Source: Panicum virgatum | Taxonomy: Eukaryota; Streptophyta; Magnoliopsida; Poales; Poaceae | DNA length: 64,000 nucleotides | Direction: 5' to 3' | Assembly (NCBI RefSeq): GCF_016808335.1 | Contig: NC_053142.1 | Coordinates: forward strand, 1,128,541 to 1,192,540 | Shown: one piece after another, positions 10,416 through 20,745 of the stretch | Layout of the letters: each line of letters starts with the position of its first letter | How positions within the stretch are numbered: position 1 is the first letter of the stretch | Notes under the pieces: model-generated | What the model was told of the DNA's origin: nothing | Seen by the model: the letters and a program-made list of their open reading frames with translations, nothing else | The model's database searches: none | Translations under genes and position numbers: made by a program

Positions 10416-12211
10416 ATGGGTCCGCCGGCCTACACCGCTTCCCTTTCTCCTGGTTCTGCTCTCTTCTCCAACTCCCGAATGCCGCCGCCGCCGCCGCGTC
10501 TTCTCCGGCCGGGCCTCGGGGTGCCGGGGAGAGGGGAGGTGGGGTTGTCTTCGGCCGCCGGAAGGTACGGCGGCGGCTGCCTCACCCCGCCGCAGGAGAA
10601 GCGCCGCCCCGCACCGCTGCAGGAGAAGCGCCGGCCCTCGGAGTCATCCCAACTCACGGAACGGAAGCGGCATTGGAAGGCGGGGGAGTTCCCGGGGTCC
10701 TCCGCCGGCAGGGACGGCGGCCGCCCCGCCCCTCCGCCGGAGAAGCGGCACTGGAAGGCGGGAGAGTTCCTGGGCACCGCCGCGCCCCCCGACTCGAAAG
10801 CGTCGAGGACGCCCCTGAAGAACATCAAGAAGCGGCTGGACGCCCGCGCGGACGCCAAGGCGTGGGCGTGCACCGTCACCGAGGCCCTCGCCGACAGCAT
10901 CAACTCAAAGAACTGGCGAGAGGCGCTGCAGGTGCACACCACCCCTTTACATTTGGTTTCCCTTGCTTGAATTGCTCCATCATCTCCAACAACCCACAGC
11001 TCCCCTCAATTTCTAGTTAGTATCAATTTCTTGTTTGAGGAAAGGAATTCGCAATGCTGATGCTGACGCCAATGGTAAATTGGTATTTGCAGGTCTTCGA
11101 GATGCTCAAGGAGCAGCCTTTCTACCATCCGAAAGAGGGCACCTACATGAAGCTCATCGTGCTGCTTGGCAGATCAGGCCACGCCGCCCAAGCGCGCCAG
11201 CTATTCGACGAGATGCTGCAACAAGGATGCCAACCCACCCCTGAGCTCTACACCACCTTGATTGGGGCCTACTGCCGCTGCGGCCTACTGGATGAGTCAC
11301 TCCAGCTCCTCACAGACATGAAGGCCTCTCCACTGTGCCAGCCTGACGTCTACACCTACAGCACCATCATCAAGGCCTGTGTCGATGCCAGCAGATTTGA
11401 CCTTGTTGAAGCTATGTACAAAGACATGGCTGAGCGCTCGATATCACCCAACACGGTCATGCAGAACATTGTCCTCAGCGGGTATGGAAAGGCTGGACGG
11501 TTGGATGACATGGAAAGAGTGCTCTCTGACATGCTCGACAGCACGACCTGCAAGCCGGATGTCTGGACAATGAACATTATCTTAAGCCTGTTTGGAAACA
11601 GGGACCAGGTGGAAGCGATGGAGGAATGGTATGAGAAATTCCGAAGCTATGGCATCGAACCGGAAACTCGCACACTGAACATTCTCATTGGCGCCTATGG
11701 GAAGAAGCGGATGTACGATAAGATGTCTGCAGTCATGGAGTACATGCGCAAGCTAGCATTTCCATGGACCACTGCCACATACAACAATGTGATTGAGGCA
11801 TTTGCTGAGGCGGGTGATGCCAAAAACATGGAACACACATTTAACCAGATGCGCTCTGAGGGGATGAAACCAGATACAAAGACCTTCTGTTGTCTAATAA
11901 ATGGGTTTAGCAAAGCAGGCTTTTTCCATAAGGTTGTGGGCATGGATAAGCTTGCTGAGAGACTTGGTGTGCCCACAGATACATCTTTCCACAATGCTAT
12001 TCTTGGTGCATGTGCAAAAGCAGATGATCTGATGGAGATGGAGAGGGTCTTCATGCACATGAAGCATAAGCAGTGTGATCCGGATGCCATGACATACTCT
12101 ATCTTGGTGGAAGCTTATCGGAAGGAAGGAATGACTGACAAGATTTATGCTTTGCATCAGGGCAGGAGAACCCAACTTTGGTTCCAACTGATCTTGTCAT
12201 GGTGTAACTGA
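10416..12211 (+). CDS. P-type pentatricopeptide repeat protein, PPR2-like (two exons)
   Basis: Two exons: 10416-10931 and 11093-12211, joined across a 161-bp phase-0 GT…AG intron, giving 544 residues. The start at 10416 (MGPPAYTASL) opens a Ser/Pro/Ala/Arg-rich N-terminus like a plastid transit peptide. About ten 35-residue PPR motifs fill exon 2; examples are YTTLIGAYCRCGLLDES, TYSTIIKACVDASRFDL and NILIGAYGKKRMYDKMS. Residues after about 135 closely match what I remember of At3g06430 (PPR2/EMB2750). Its maize relative PPR2 is a chloroplast RNA-binding protein needed for plastid ribosome accumulation. The last 18 codons look frame-shifted: from about 12165 another frame reads on and ends at a stop five bases earlier, 12204-12206. 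The protein may thus have a slightly altered tail. Apart from that it appears intact, unlike all its neighbours. Confidence 0.88.
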
Positions 12212-13489
12212 CTTGCTGACCGAATAATGGTTCAGACATTTAAGCCTGTCTGCATTGGTGGAAAACTTCCCTCCTGTCCCAGTTTGGAGTTGATAATGCA
12301 ACCAAGTAGAGTGGCAGCCATTCTCCAACTCCATTTTGTCTGTTGGCCTGCAGAGTTAGTATCTATATCTCCTGGCAACTGTATTTCTGTGAACTCTGGA
12401 GGCTTCACTGTATCAATTGAAATGTGACGGTAATGTGTGTAGCTCTGAAGTCACACGGCTTGAAAGCTCCCAGCTTTTTAGAACTGTCTAGCTATATTTG
12501 TGATTTAAACCACCTTAAATAGCCATAAAATGGGGAATATAGTTGTTGTAGCTAGAAAAATATGAAATTTTTACCAGCTTATGTTCTTGAGTAGATAAAC
12601 TAGCATACAAAGTTTGGAAACCAAATCTTGAGTAAAATAGGAGATATGATTTAAGTTTGATATCACATGTTTTATTTGTGTATTTTCTCCTGGTAATTAT
12701 GGTGTGTTTTTATTTCTAAAAATCACACACAAGCTTGCTAGTAGACATAGATGCTGCACAAAAAAGTTTGAACAGTTTTGCTTAACAACATCTACCCTGA
12801 ATATTTATGCATGTTTAAAAAGAAGTAAATGCAAAACTAAATATCCTGAGGTAGAAAAATGCTGATATTTTTACTGAAGCACTATCATACAAAGAATAGG
12901 TTATGGTAAAATTTTGAAACCCAGAAACACTACAGAACTCTTAGAAAAATTTAATCTTGTTATATTGACTTGATAATTGTCGAATTTATTACCACTGTTA
13001 TATGTGTAGGAAAAATCTGAAAAATTTACAGTACGTTAATAATTAGGTGTAGAACACGTTGTAAAATTTTGAGCTTCAAAACTAATATAGTTCTTTCTGT
13101 ACAAATTCATATTGATATCGCTATGGATGCTTTTAAGTAAATTTTTATGAGCAAATGCTTTACTGGTTTTTGCTGCAAATTTTACTATAAACTCATGTCT
13201 TAGTTTGCTTCCTTGTGCAAAATTTGTAGCACCAGAACATGATCATAACTCATGTAATAAAAAGATCAAAATCCTTCATAAATAATAATCTCCTTAATAA
13301 CAAAATCCAACCAAGCACATTTGTAAACATAAGTTTAATTAAAACTACTCTATAAACGATTGCCCAGTAAACTTTAGATAAAAGAAATTTCATCAATAAC
13401 AAGTTTGGATTACAACTTTATAGTGAGGGAAAGCTATACTCAAATCTTTTTAGTAATAAAACGTCCATTGCATTTCATATAGACACCAC
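12212..13489. other. PPR 3' flank passing into AT-rich LTR-like DNA
   Basis: Up to about 12500 this is probably the 3' UTR. From there the sequence is AT-rich with repeated phrases such as 'aaaattttgaaac', which I associate with the leading half of long gypsy LTRs. No terminus or coding piece was found. Confidence 0.35.
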
Positions 13490-14875
13490 CCAAGTCTTGG
13501 ACGGAACATACGAGTTGGTGCCGACGAATGAAAATACATCCACCGAGTTGCAGCTGAACTCGAGTGAACTCATTCAAGACCCGAACCAAAGTTCGGAAGA
13601 GCCGATTGCTGACAGTGCCCTAGAAGGCAAGCCCCGATGCATTTAAATTTTCCCTAATTGCAAATTTATGTAACCTATGTTGTAATCTATTATTTGTGCA
13701 TTTAAGTTTCTAGGAGATGCTTGAAACCTTAAATGCATAATTCTAGGTACCCATGGATGGTTTCCTACTAGACAAGATCGAGTAGATGCTCTGCTAATTA
13801 GGATCGGTAAAAGTCGAGTAGTTCCTGCTACTCGCGAGATTACAGGCTCTGAAATGCTCTACCACCACTTTGAAATAATAAGGTTTATAGACAGGGTCAA
13901 CGGTCGTTACTTGGGATGGAGACCCCGTCAGCTTAGTGAAATGGCATATGGATGAAATGTGTGGTAGCTTTGTTAAGCGTTTGAACGTACTAGCCATGTG
14001 TCGAGAAATATGGTAATCGGTAAGCAGAGTACTCGATTGGACTGGGGAGTGGACTTTACTTTCACCTCTTTTGGACGAAGTCCAGGATGAGCGTTTTACT
14101 TTCACCCTCTTTTGGACAAAATCCAGGATGAGCGCAACATTCGGGTGCGGAGTAGTCGTACTATGTAGTCGAGGGGGGTGACCCTGTTCCACAAGCCGGG
14201 AAGAAAGGGAAAATGTTGCGTGGGTGACTGGGCTCCCCATGCGTGCGAGTTAGATTTACCTTGCAAGGTTAAGAACTCGATTCGAATCGGCCGCCGCTCA
14301 CGGTCAATGAGACTGCTTAACACACTTGCCACATCGAGTAACATCTGAAAGATGTTAATGACAAAATGAATAGTTGGATGATTAAAGTCAACATGCTTGA
14401 TTAGCAATAGGTGCTCACCTAGACTGGTTTAATCAACATAGAATTCGGAAAATAAAAGATGAACGTAAGGACTTACTCTTATCGCTTTTTCAGCAAAAGA
14501 AAACCAAGAGCTTCACAGCCGTGCATGTCTAGTTAATGGGCTAAGGTATATCCATAAATGGGTAAGCCTTACTGAGTATTAGTATATTCAGCCTTACTTG
14601 TTGCATTGTTTTCAGGTGAGGCTTTTGAAGAGATGATCGCTGGTTTGACTTGGCCTTATAACTTGCCCCCAGGTTGGTCTGTAGTGTGGGATGAACCTTC
14701 AGTTGGTGCGGATTTCGATCCGAAAGAATGATGTCTCGTATGGACTTTATCGAGATGTCTAGTTATCGTTAGATGGTATATTTTCTGCTTCCGCTGAACA
14801 ATGAACTTGGAAGAACTGTAATAATAAAGACCTACTGTAAACATATCTCACTTTCATAATGGTTTTGTAATAACT
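13490..14875 (+). repeat. Gypsy LTR fragment, family G1, plus orientation
   Basis: This stretch is homologous to 39125-40123 (same strand) and to 33500-34280 (opposite strand). All three share GAGAAATATGGTAATCGGTAAGC, a GGACGAAGTCCAGGATGAGCG block, and 'TCGAATCGGCCGCC' with differences. This copy and the 39-kb copy also carry the downstream sentence GTAAGCC TTACTGAGTATTAGTA…CTCAGCC. The open frame on the minus strand (13794-14240) appears in all copies but has no known domain and is not taken as a gene. A 50-bp block containing CTTTTGGAC is duplicated around 14065-14130. It is an older, diverged, probably truncated LTR. Confidence 0.6.
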
Positions 14876-14879
14876 ATGT

Positions 14880-15440
14880 GATGAGGAGGAGAAAGGAAGA
14901 AACATGCGCGCGCTCGGCTCGCCGGGCCGGGCGTGGCGAAGGGCGCGCGACATGCGCGTGAATGGTCCGCCGAAATCCGGCCTCAAGCCTTGCGGGTGCG
15001 CGGCTTCCTTTTGCAGTTTATTTTTGCTGCGGATTTGTTTCATATTTAATAAAGAAAACGACTCGGTTACGGGACGCCCTAACCCTACACGGTTCTCCCT
15101 ATAAATGCGACGGCCGCCGCATGACTCGAATAGCTCACAAACGCATCTAGGTTTTGCTTTCTCTCCGCCGAGCCTACTTCCCCCCGATCGTTGGCGTGCA
15201 ACTGCGATCGGGAGAGCAGGTCTCCAGAACCGTCGTCCTCAGCGATCCTGCACCGGGAGAGGGCGAATAAGGTTTTTGGAAAGCGCTCTGCGCGACTGCT
15301 CGATCGCTTCCATTCGTCTTCGCTGCATCAACAACACGGCGCGTCTTCTTCGTCGGGCGTGCGCCGCGCGTCGTCGCCAGGAATGAAAGAACAGGCTGGT
15401 CTGTCCCATCGTCATCAAAAAGGAAACGTACGTGCATCTT
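14880..15440 (+). repeat. Probable LTR or 5' leader of another retrotransposon
   Basis: The order GC-rich U3, 'TATAAATGCGACGGCC' TATA box (15101), then 'CGAATAAGGTTTTTGGAAAGCG' is one I know from LTR/leader regions of grass copia elements. No terminal TG/CA pair or PBS could be fixed. It could alternatively be the promoter and 5' UTR of a lost host gene. Confidence 0.4.
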
Positions 15441-16035
15441 GCCTTAATCATGTTTTGTATACTATTTTTGTTTACATGTTTAGATATGATTCTGCTAGAT
15501 AGTCAGGTTCAAGTTTTTTTGGTAGGACTGTCTAGGTCTGTTTCCTTTGTGATACTGTTCATGATTTATTATCGGATTGAATCAAAACTAAAAGTGCTAA
15601 TTATTCCAACACATTGATTCCTAACGTTGTTGATATTACTTTCAAAATTTGTGCTCCTACAGCACTGGGAGCAGCCTCTACAGATGAGGAGCCAAGGAGC
15701 AGCGCTTCCGCTTCAAGTGCATGAAAAAGTCAAGTTGCTAGTGCAAGGTCTCTAAGATGAAGGAAATGTATACTGGTGATCACAGTTCCCAGATGTCATA
15801 TATATGTTTTGTGGTTTGCAGCACTTTGCATAAATGTATTTGCAGTTCTGCTTGCCATCATGCTCTCTGGATCTTTTTCTAATGGCGTAATGGATAGTTA
15901 GTAGTCTCTCTTAGCTCTGATGTGTTTAGATTACTAGTTAGTGACTTAGTGTAAAGTGTCTCTTGGACTTTTATGCAATTTTGTCCGGTGAAATCTTCAG
16001 GCAGCCCTGGTGGCTAGCTTTGGCAGTTTCGTACG
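15441..16035. other. Unassigned sequence upstream of an F-box remnant
   Basis: AT-rich, with no convincing coding sequence. It may hold intron or exon debris of the F-box copy that follows. Confidence 0.3.
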
Positions 16036-16186
16036 GTGATCGGTCTTGCTGAGGGTGTCGGTGTTGTGTTTGTGTGGGTAGATACTAGCACCTTGATGAT
16101 TGAGTTGAAATCAGGGCAGGTGAGCAAGGTGAGCGACTCTGGAGTATTTTACAGCGCCTTGCCCTTCATGAGCTTCCATGCTTCAG
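16036..16186 (+). pseudogene. F-box protein gene fragment, C-terminal part of an exon
   Basis: The 50 residues here (IGLAEGVGVVFVWVDTSTL … LPFMSFHASG) match the end of the large exon of grass F-box proteins. In that position the family reads 'VGxAxGxGVxFV…IELKSGxVxKV…PYMSFYxPG' and is then interrupted by an intron. A GT donor follows directly at 16187, in the same position as the donor at 19515 of the F-box pseudogene downstream. The two are paralogous remnants on the same strand about 3.3 kb apart, consistent with a former tandem pair. No F-box motif or earlier part of the protein is seen for this copy. Confidence 0.65.
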
Positions 16187-17400
16187 GTACCGTATCAACC
16201 GTCTTATCTGCAAATCTGAAACTGACATTAAAAAACACGAGCCCTTTAAACTTGATTTGGAAAAGTTCACAGCGATCGAGATGATTTGCTTGTGGCCTTT
16301 TGTATCTTTATGTATGTAGATTATTCATTCCACTCGTGCCTTGTTTGTAAACATTACCCAGCTGTCAGGCACTAATTAATTAATTATGATTTGTACTTGT
16401 CAGGTCTTGCTAGCAGTGTATCACCATTGCCAGCGGAGGGAAAGTAACCACACCTGAGCCCAAATATGCTAGTTCATGGCCATTTGCAAATCCAACAAGT
16501 TGAATATGCGGCGCGGCGGCGGCGGCGGCTGACATGTTGCAGGGCTGATGCTTTGGATGCCTACCAGTATTCTGTTCGACAGCTGGTAGTTAAATTTCTT
16601 TGTAGTTTAAGCCACCGTGACCACACACCAGTTATCGATCGGACCTTTTAATCTTCCTCGGTAGTTGGTTAATATGATCATGACTATGAAGAGTATGTTT
16701 GAGGTTTAGTTTTCTTTGATGGTCGACGAATTCGCTTGGAACCAAACGTCCAAACGTATATTGTGGTTCTTTTGCCTGAAAAATGGATCTGATCTGCTCA
16801 GTTTAGTTTTTCACTTCCGGAACGAGGATTGTTGTCAGTGGCATCGTGACTATGAAAAGTAGGTTTCAGTTTATATATGTTCAGCTTGGAACTGAAAAGA
16901 TTAAAATCTACTAGAGTATCTGACTCTCTATATGCAAGGATGGTTGTCAGTGGCATCGTGTATTGACTTGAGCTTTTCTTTGTTGCTTCGTTCTTTGCTA
17001 GTGTGCTGCCTGCCTTGCTTTGTTCTGAGAGGGGAAAATGGCCTGACTAACTGCTTTACATCCACACATGCATTCCCCATTGATGTTGAGCACTGACAAC
17101 AGAAGAGACTGTGAACTCCTGCTGTCCTGCACTCTGTTTCTTTCAACAAGGCGGTTTTCCAATTCTCTCAAGATTTGTGAACCATAAATCTCAAGCAGAA
17201 GATTCTTTTTCGGTGAAAGATCTCAAACAGAAGATGGACACACGCTTTATCGAGCTTTCATGTGTAGGCCTAATAATCGCAAAAGGAAAAAAAGAAGAAG
17301 TTTATGGCATTGGCCATGCTTGCCGTGTGACCTGAATGTCTGAAACTCTGAATCGATGGTTACAAATGTGTAGTGCCACTGCACTGCCTCCCGGGCTCCA
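16187..17400. other. Region between the two F-box remnants
   Basis: No gene is recognised. A short GGC microsatellite is at 16508-16528, and there are duplicated phrases around 'ggttgtcagtggcatcgtg' (about 16830 and 16940). It may include 3' exons of the first F-box copy. Confidence 0.3.
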
Positions 17401-17402
17401 CC

Positions 17403-17414
17403 CCACATAAAAGG
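17403..17414 (+). promoter_or_regulatory. Possible TATA box of the F-box pseudogene
   Basis: CACATAAAAGGT lies about 60 bp before the point where the non-LTR element entered. With that 563-bp element and one TSD removed, the distance to the ATG is about 125 bp, suitable for a plant core promoter. Confidence 0.35.
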
Positions 17415-17472
17415 TCCAACGGAAAACATTCCCCACCCCTGTCGCTGTCGCATTTCGCCCTTCGCGATCCCC

Positions 17473-17489
17473 AAATCCTCCCGCCGCCG
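17473..17489 (+). repeat. 17-bp target-site duplication, left copy
   Basis: AAATCCTCCCGCCGCCG, repeated exactly at 18053-18069 on the other side of a poly(A)-ended insertion. A long, variable-length TSD is the mark of target-primed reverse transcription. Confidence 0.9.
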
Positions 17490-18052
17490 ATGGTCTCAGT
17501 GCCGTTGGGAGGGGGCGGAGACCGCCGGCCTCTTGCCGGTGGGTGGAGGCTGTAGGGTATTAGGTCCTAGTACTTCTAGGTTTAGGTTTCCGGGCGTCGA
17601 CGACGAGGCGGTGGCGGCGGCGATGCTGCGACGGAATAAGTCCTCTCGGGCTCTTCCTCGCCCTGGTGGTGTTTCTCTCCGGCGCCATCGGCAAGCTCGT
17701 GGAGGTTGTGCTCCCGCTGTGGAGCTCATGTACAGGAGATCTTCACCGTCGGCTCGTCGACCCGTGCGGCAGGTGTCTACTGCGGCTCTTCAAAGCTTCG
17801 TTGCGATGGAGTTCCGGCTGATCTGGGGTCGGAGGTAATCGTGCTGGGCGTTCGCCGGAGGTGCAGACGACGACGGAATCTGGCGCCCAAAGGTTCTAGG
17901 GGCTTGTTTGTAATTGTATTCTTTTACAAGGGCCTTTATGCAAGTAGTCTGGTGGTACAGCTGCTCTCTGTATTCTACCAGAATGTATCTGTAAGCATAC
18001 TCGTCTTTGTATGGTATCTTTATGTTTAATATAGGTATGTTTTATCAAAAAA
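17490..18052 (+). mobile_element. Poly(A)-tailed non-LTR insertion (5'-truncated LINE or SINE)
   Basis: 563 bp ending in TTTTATCAAAAAA and flanked by a perfect 17-bp direct repeat (17473-17489 and 18053-18069). The 3' half (…TTTGTAATTGTATTCTTTTAC…TTTAATATAGGTATG) resembles LINE 3' UTRs. The first bases, GGTCTCAGTGCCGTTGGGAG, have some likeness to a Pol III A box, so a SINE cannot be ruled out. No reverse transcriptase is encoded, so it was mobilised in trans or is 5'-truncated. It sits in the 5' UTR of the F-box pseudogene. Its GC-rich first half gives spurious open frames. Confidence 0.85.
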
Positions 18053-18069
18053 AAATCCTCCCGCCGCCG
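18053..18069 (+). repeat. 17-bp target-site duplication, right copy
   Basis: Exact copy of 17473-17489. Its first A residues merge with the poly(A) tail, so the tail length is ambiguous by a few bases. Confidence 0.88.
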
Positions 18070-18107
18070 CTCGCCGTGGGCGCTCCGGGTCCGGTCAAGC
18101 AAGCAGC

Positions 18108-19514
18108 ATGGCGGAGGGGCTGATGGACGAGCTCGTCGAGGAGATCCTCCTCCGCCTGCCGCCGGACGACCCGTGCCGCCACTGTGTGTAGGCGGTGGTG
18201 CCGCATCGTCTCCGCTCCAGGCTTCCGCCGCGGCTTCACCGAGCGCCACTGTGTGGCCCCCATGCTCGGCTTCTTGGCCAACCTCAGGGACGGAGGCGAG
18301 GACGACGACTGCGCGTACGACTTCGTCGCCCGCTTCGTCCCCGCCAACCCCTTCCGCCCGAGCCACGCCGACCGCCTCGACCGCCGCGCGCTCGACGTCC
18401 GCCACGGCCGCGTCCTCCTTACCACCACGCCCTGGGGGCCGAACCTTGAGGTCTGGGACCCCGTCACGGACGAGCTGTGGGAACTTCCCGGCCCCGCCCT
18501 GCCGCACTCACCTTTCAGCTGGAACGCGGCGGTGGTCTGCGCCGCTCATGGCGAGTGCGACCACCTCGACTGCCGCCGGGGGCCCTTCCTCGTCGTCTTC
18601 CTGGACGACTCCGGCCCTGAGGAGATGCACGTGTACGTCTACTCATCGGAGGTTGGCGCCTGCAGCGAACCGACCTACGGCCCTCCCTCCCCAACCTATG
18701 GGGTCGAAATGGTTCCTACCGCCCTTGTGGGGGAATGCGCTCTACTTCCTGATTGATGCGACCAACAGCATTCTAGAGTATGATTTGGCCAAGCGGAGCG
18801 TGTCTGTGCTTCACCTGCCTCTCGGTTTCGGCCCCCTTTAGTTCCCAAACCAAAAATTTTTGGTTGTCAAATCAACGCTTTGACCAGATGTCGGGAGGTT
18901 TTCAGACACTAATTAAAAAATTAATTTCAGAACTCACCCGGAAACCGCGAGACGAATCTTTTGAGGCCTTTGACCGCATCATTAGTACATGTGGGTTACT
19001 GTAGCACTTATGGCTAATCATGCACTAATTAGGCTCAAAAGATTCATCTCGCCGTGTACATCCAAACTGTGCAATTAGTTTTGTTGTTTAACTACATTTA
19101 GTACTCCATACATATGTCCAAAGGGAGAGGCACACATTTCGAGGTGAAATTATTTGGGAATTAAACGCGCCCTTCGTTTCGGATTTTGCGGTGCTCATGA
19201 CGTCGGAGGACGGCATGTTGGGATTCGCAAGGGTGGGGAACTCCAGACTCTGGCTCTGGTCAATGGAGACAGGTCCTGAGGGGGATGCTACATGGGCACC
19301 AAAAGGATCCATTGAGCTCCTGACACTGCTCCAAGTTGATGCAGCTGCCATCGTAAATGATTATGTTGGTTTTGCCCATGGCGCTGGGGTCTTTTTGTGG
19401 GGACAGAGGATGCTTGGTTCAGTATTGCTCTAGAGTCCGGACATGTGAGGGAAGAGGACTGTGGTGATCGTCACACCCACGGTGTTGTTCCATACACGAG
19501 CTTCTACATCCCAG
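18108..19514 (+). pseudogene. F-box protein pseudogene, large first exon
   Basis: The ATG at 18108 starts MAEGLMDELVEEILLRLP, a textbook F-box start (SCF ubiquitin-ligase substrate receptor, binding Skp1). Downstream pieces follow the order of grass F-box proteins: CRRWCRIVSAPGFRRGFTE, LEVWDPVTDELWELP, NALYFLIDATNSILEYD, MTSEDGMLGFARVGNSR, VGFAHGAGV, ending in SFYIPG at a GT donor (19515). It is broken at least four ways. There is a frame change with lost codons at about 18170-18190, an extra G near 18730, a 343-bp MITE at 18830-19172, and a one-base loss near 19393. A non-LTR element also lies in the 5' UTR. The changes are separable and the exon is otherwise well kept, so inactivation was fairly recent. 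Confidence 0.85.
18830..19172. mobile_element. Tourist-like (PIF/Harbinger) MITE
   Basis: A 343-bp insertion with terminal inverted repeats GGCCCCCTTTAGTTCCCAAA and, in reverse complement, GGGCGCGTTTAATTCCCAAA. It is flanked by a 3-bp direct repeat TTC (18827-18829 and 19173-19175). The 'GTTTAGTTCCC' end and internal 'CGAGACGAATC … GATTCATCTCG' words are those of a very common grass MITE family. It interrupts the F-box coding region; coding homology resumes directly after it. A relative is at 53764-54098. Confidence 0.85.
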
Positions 19515-19614
19515 GTACAACTTTGCGTAGTCCATGGTTTTTCAGTTTCTAGAATTTAGTCCATGAAAATATGGAAAAGTGAATTTGTCAAAGTGAAGTA
19601 ACTGTAGAAATTTT
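19515..19614 (+). other. Intron start of the F-box pseudogene
   Basis: Begins with GTACAA at the expected donor position. An acceptor-like TTGTTGCAG follows at about 19632-19640. Confidence 0.4.
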
Positions 19615-19860
19615 CTACTCCCACCTATTTTTTGTTGCAGGGTCCTTGAAATTGGTTAGAGATGCCTAGGAACTTATTCATCTTGTATACATGTTATGGA
19701 TGGATGACGACATCTTGGCAATTAGTCTTAATCTGAGCCAAGCTAGGAACTTATCTGGCAAACCCAAGAAAGTCAGATATCTGGGTTTACGATCATCTAT
19801 GCTTTCTGTTTAGCACTTTGAGCGAATAATGTTACCCATCTGTTCCCAAATGTCGTTTGT
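19615..19860 (+). repeat. Duplicated segment, copy 1 (F-box downstream exon region)
   Basis: About 245 bp starting CTACTCCCACCTATTTTTTGTTG and holding GGTCCTTGAAATTGGTTAG and ATCTTGGCAATTAGTCTTAA. It is repeated with roughly 75-80% identity at 20500-20745. Copy 1 begins with a good splice acceptor (TTTTTTGTTGCAG), so the unit may be the second exon of the F-box gene with its intron end. Confidence 0.6.
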
Positions 19861-20499
19861 CCTGTCAATTGCTTCGTGCGCACATGTAAAAAAATATTTT
19901 ATTATCATACTTAAAGTGGGCACTTGGAACTGAATATACATATATTCACTCTGTTTCTCTGTTCTGCAGATTTTCATCAGTATGGATTAGCTCCTCTCTG
20001 AACCGAATAAGTGCTGAGCAAGTAATAAGTTTTCATGCTCAATTATGGGTCTTGAAACTCCTCCTGCTCATGAATTGTAAACATATGTTTGGTCTTGTTG
20101 GAGCTTTTGTTAAGATTAGCCTTAGCAGGGTTCTTGAATGATATTATGTTGGATGTGTGCTTTGCTTTGCTGAAAAGTACTCTGTAGTTCAATTTGAGTT
20201 TGATATGAGCAAAATTACCCAATAAGTACTTTGAACATTTGATCAAGCATCTCTGAAACCTTATGGTTCAGTTGCGGTAAACAAGTCTGCATGCTAGATT
20301 GTTTCAAAAGAAAGCTTTCCTGTGTTCTGAACAAACTGATAAGCATCTTGAATAAAAGTGATATTTCCATGTTATTATTTGTGCGAAGCTATCTGATATT
20401 TGTACTTTTGTAGCAGCCATTTCATTGCAGTTATTACTACATTTTATTTAGTAATATTAAACAGTGATTCTGCAAAAGTCTAGTAAACATAGAACTTTG
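19861..20499. other. AT-rich spacer between duplicated segments
   Basis: No coding sequence recognised; plausibly intron or 3' UTR sequence of the F-box locus. Confidence 0.3.
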
Positions 20500-20745
20500 C
20501 TACTCCTACCTATTTTTTGTTGTGGGTCCTTGAAACTGGTTATTGATTCATAGGAGTTTATTCATCCATTATACATGTTATTGATGGATGATAAGATCTT
20601 GGCAATTGATCTAAATTTAAGCCGAGCTAATATATCTGCTAAACCCAAGCAACGCAGATATCTGTGTCTTAACCACTTATGCATTCTTCTGAGCATTTTG
20701 AGTGAGAATAGTGGTACTCATCTGGGTCAAAATATCGTTTCAACT
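20500..20745 (+). repeat. Duplicated segment, copy 2
   Basis: Diverged copy of 19615-19860. The acceptor AG of copy 1 is changed here (TTGTTGTGGGTCC), so if the unit is an exon this copy would not splice the same way. Confidence 0.6.

Noticed and set aside
10271..11020. ORFs of 249 and 199 aa overlapping PPR exon 1
   Set aside because: Other frames of the GC-rich first exon. Only the frame that splices in phase with exon 2 matches the PPR2 family.
13794..14240. 148-aa minus ORF repeated in three places
   Set aside because: Recurs only with the G1 LTR copies, in either orientation with them, and holds frameshifts; an LTR by-product.
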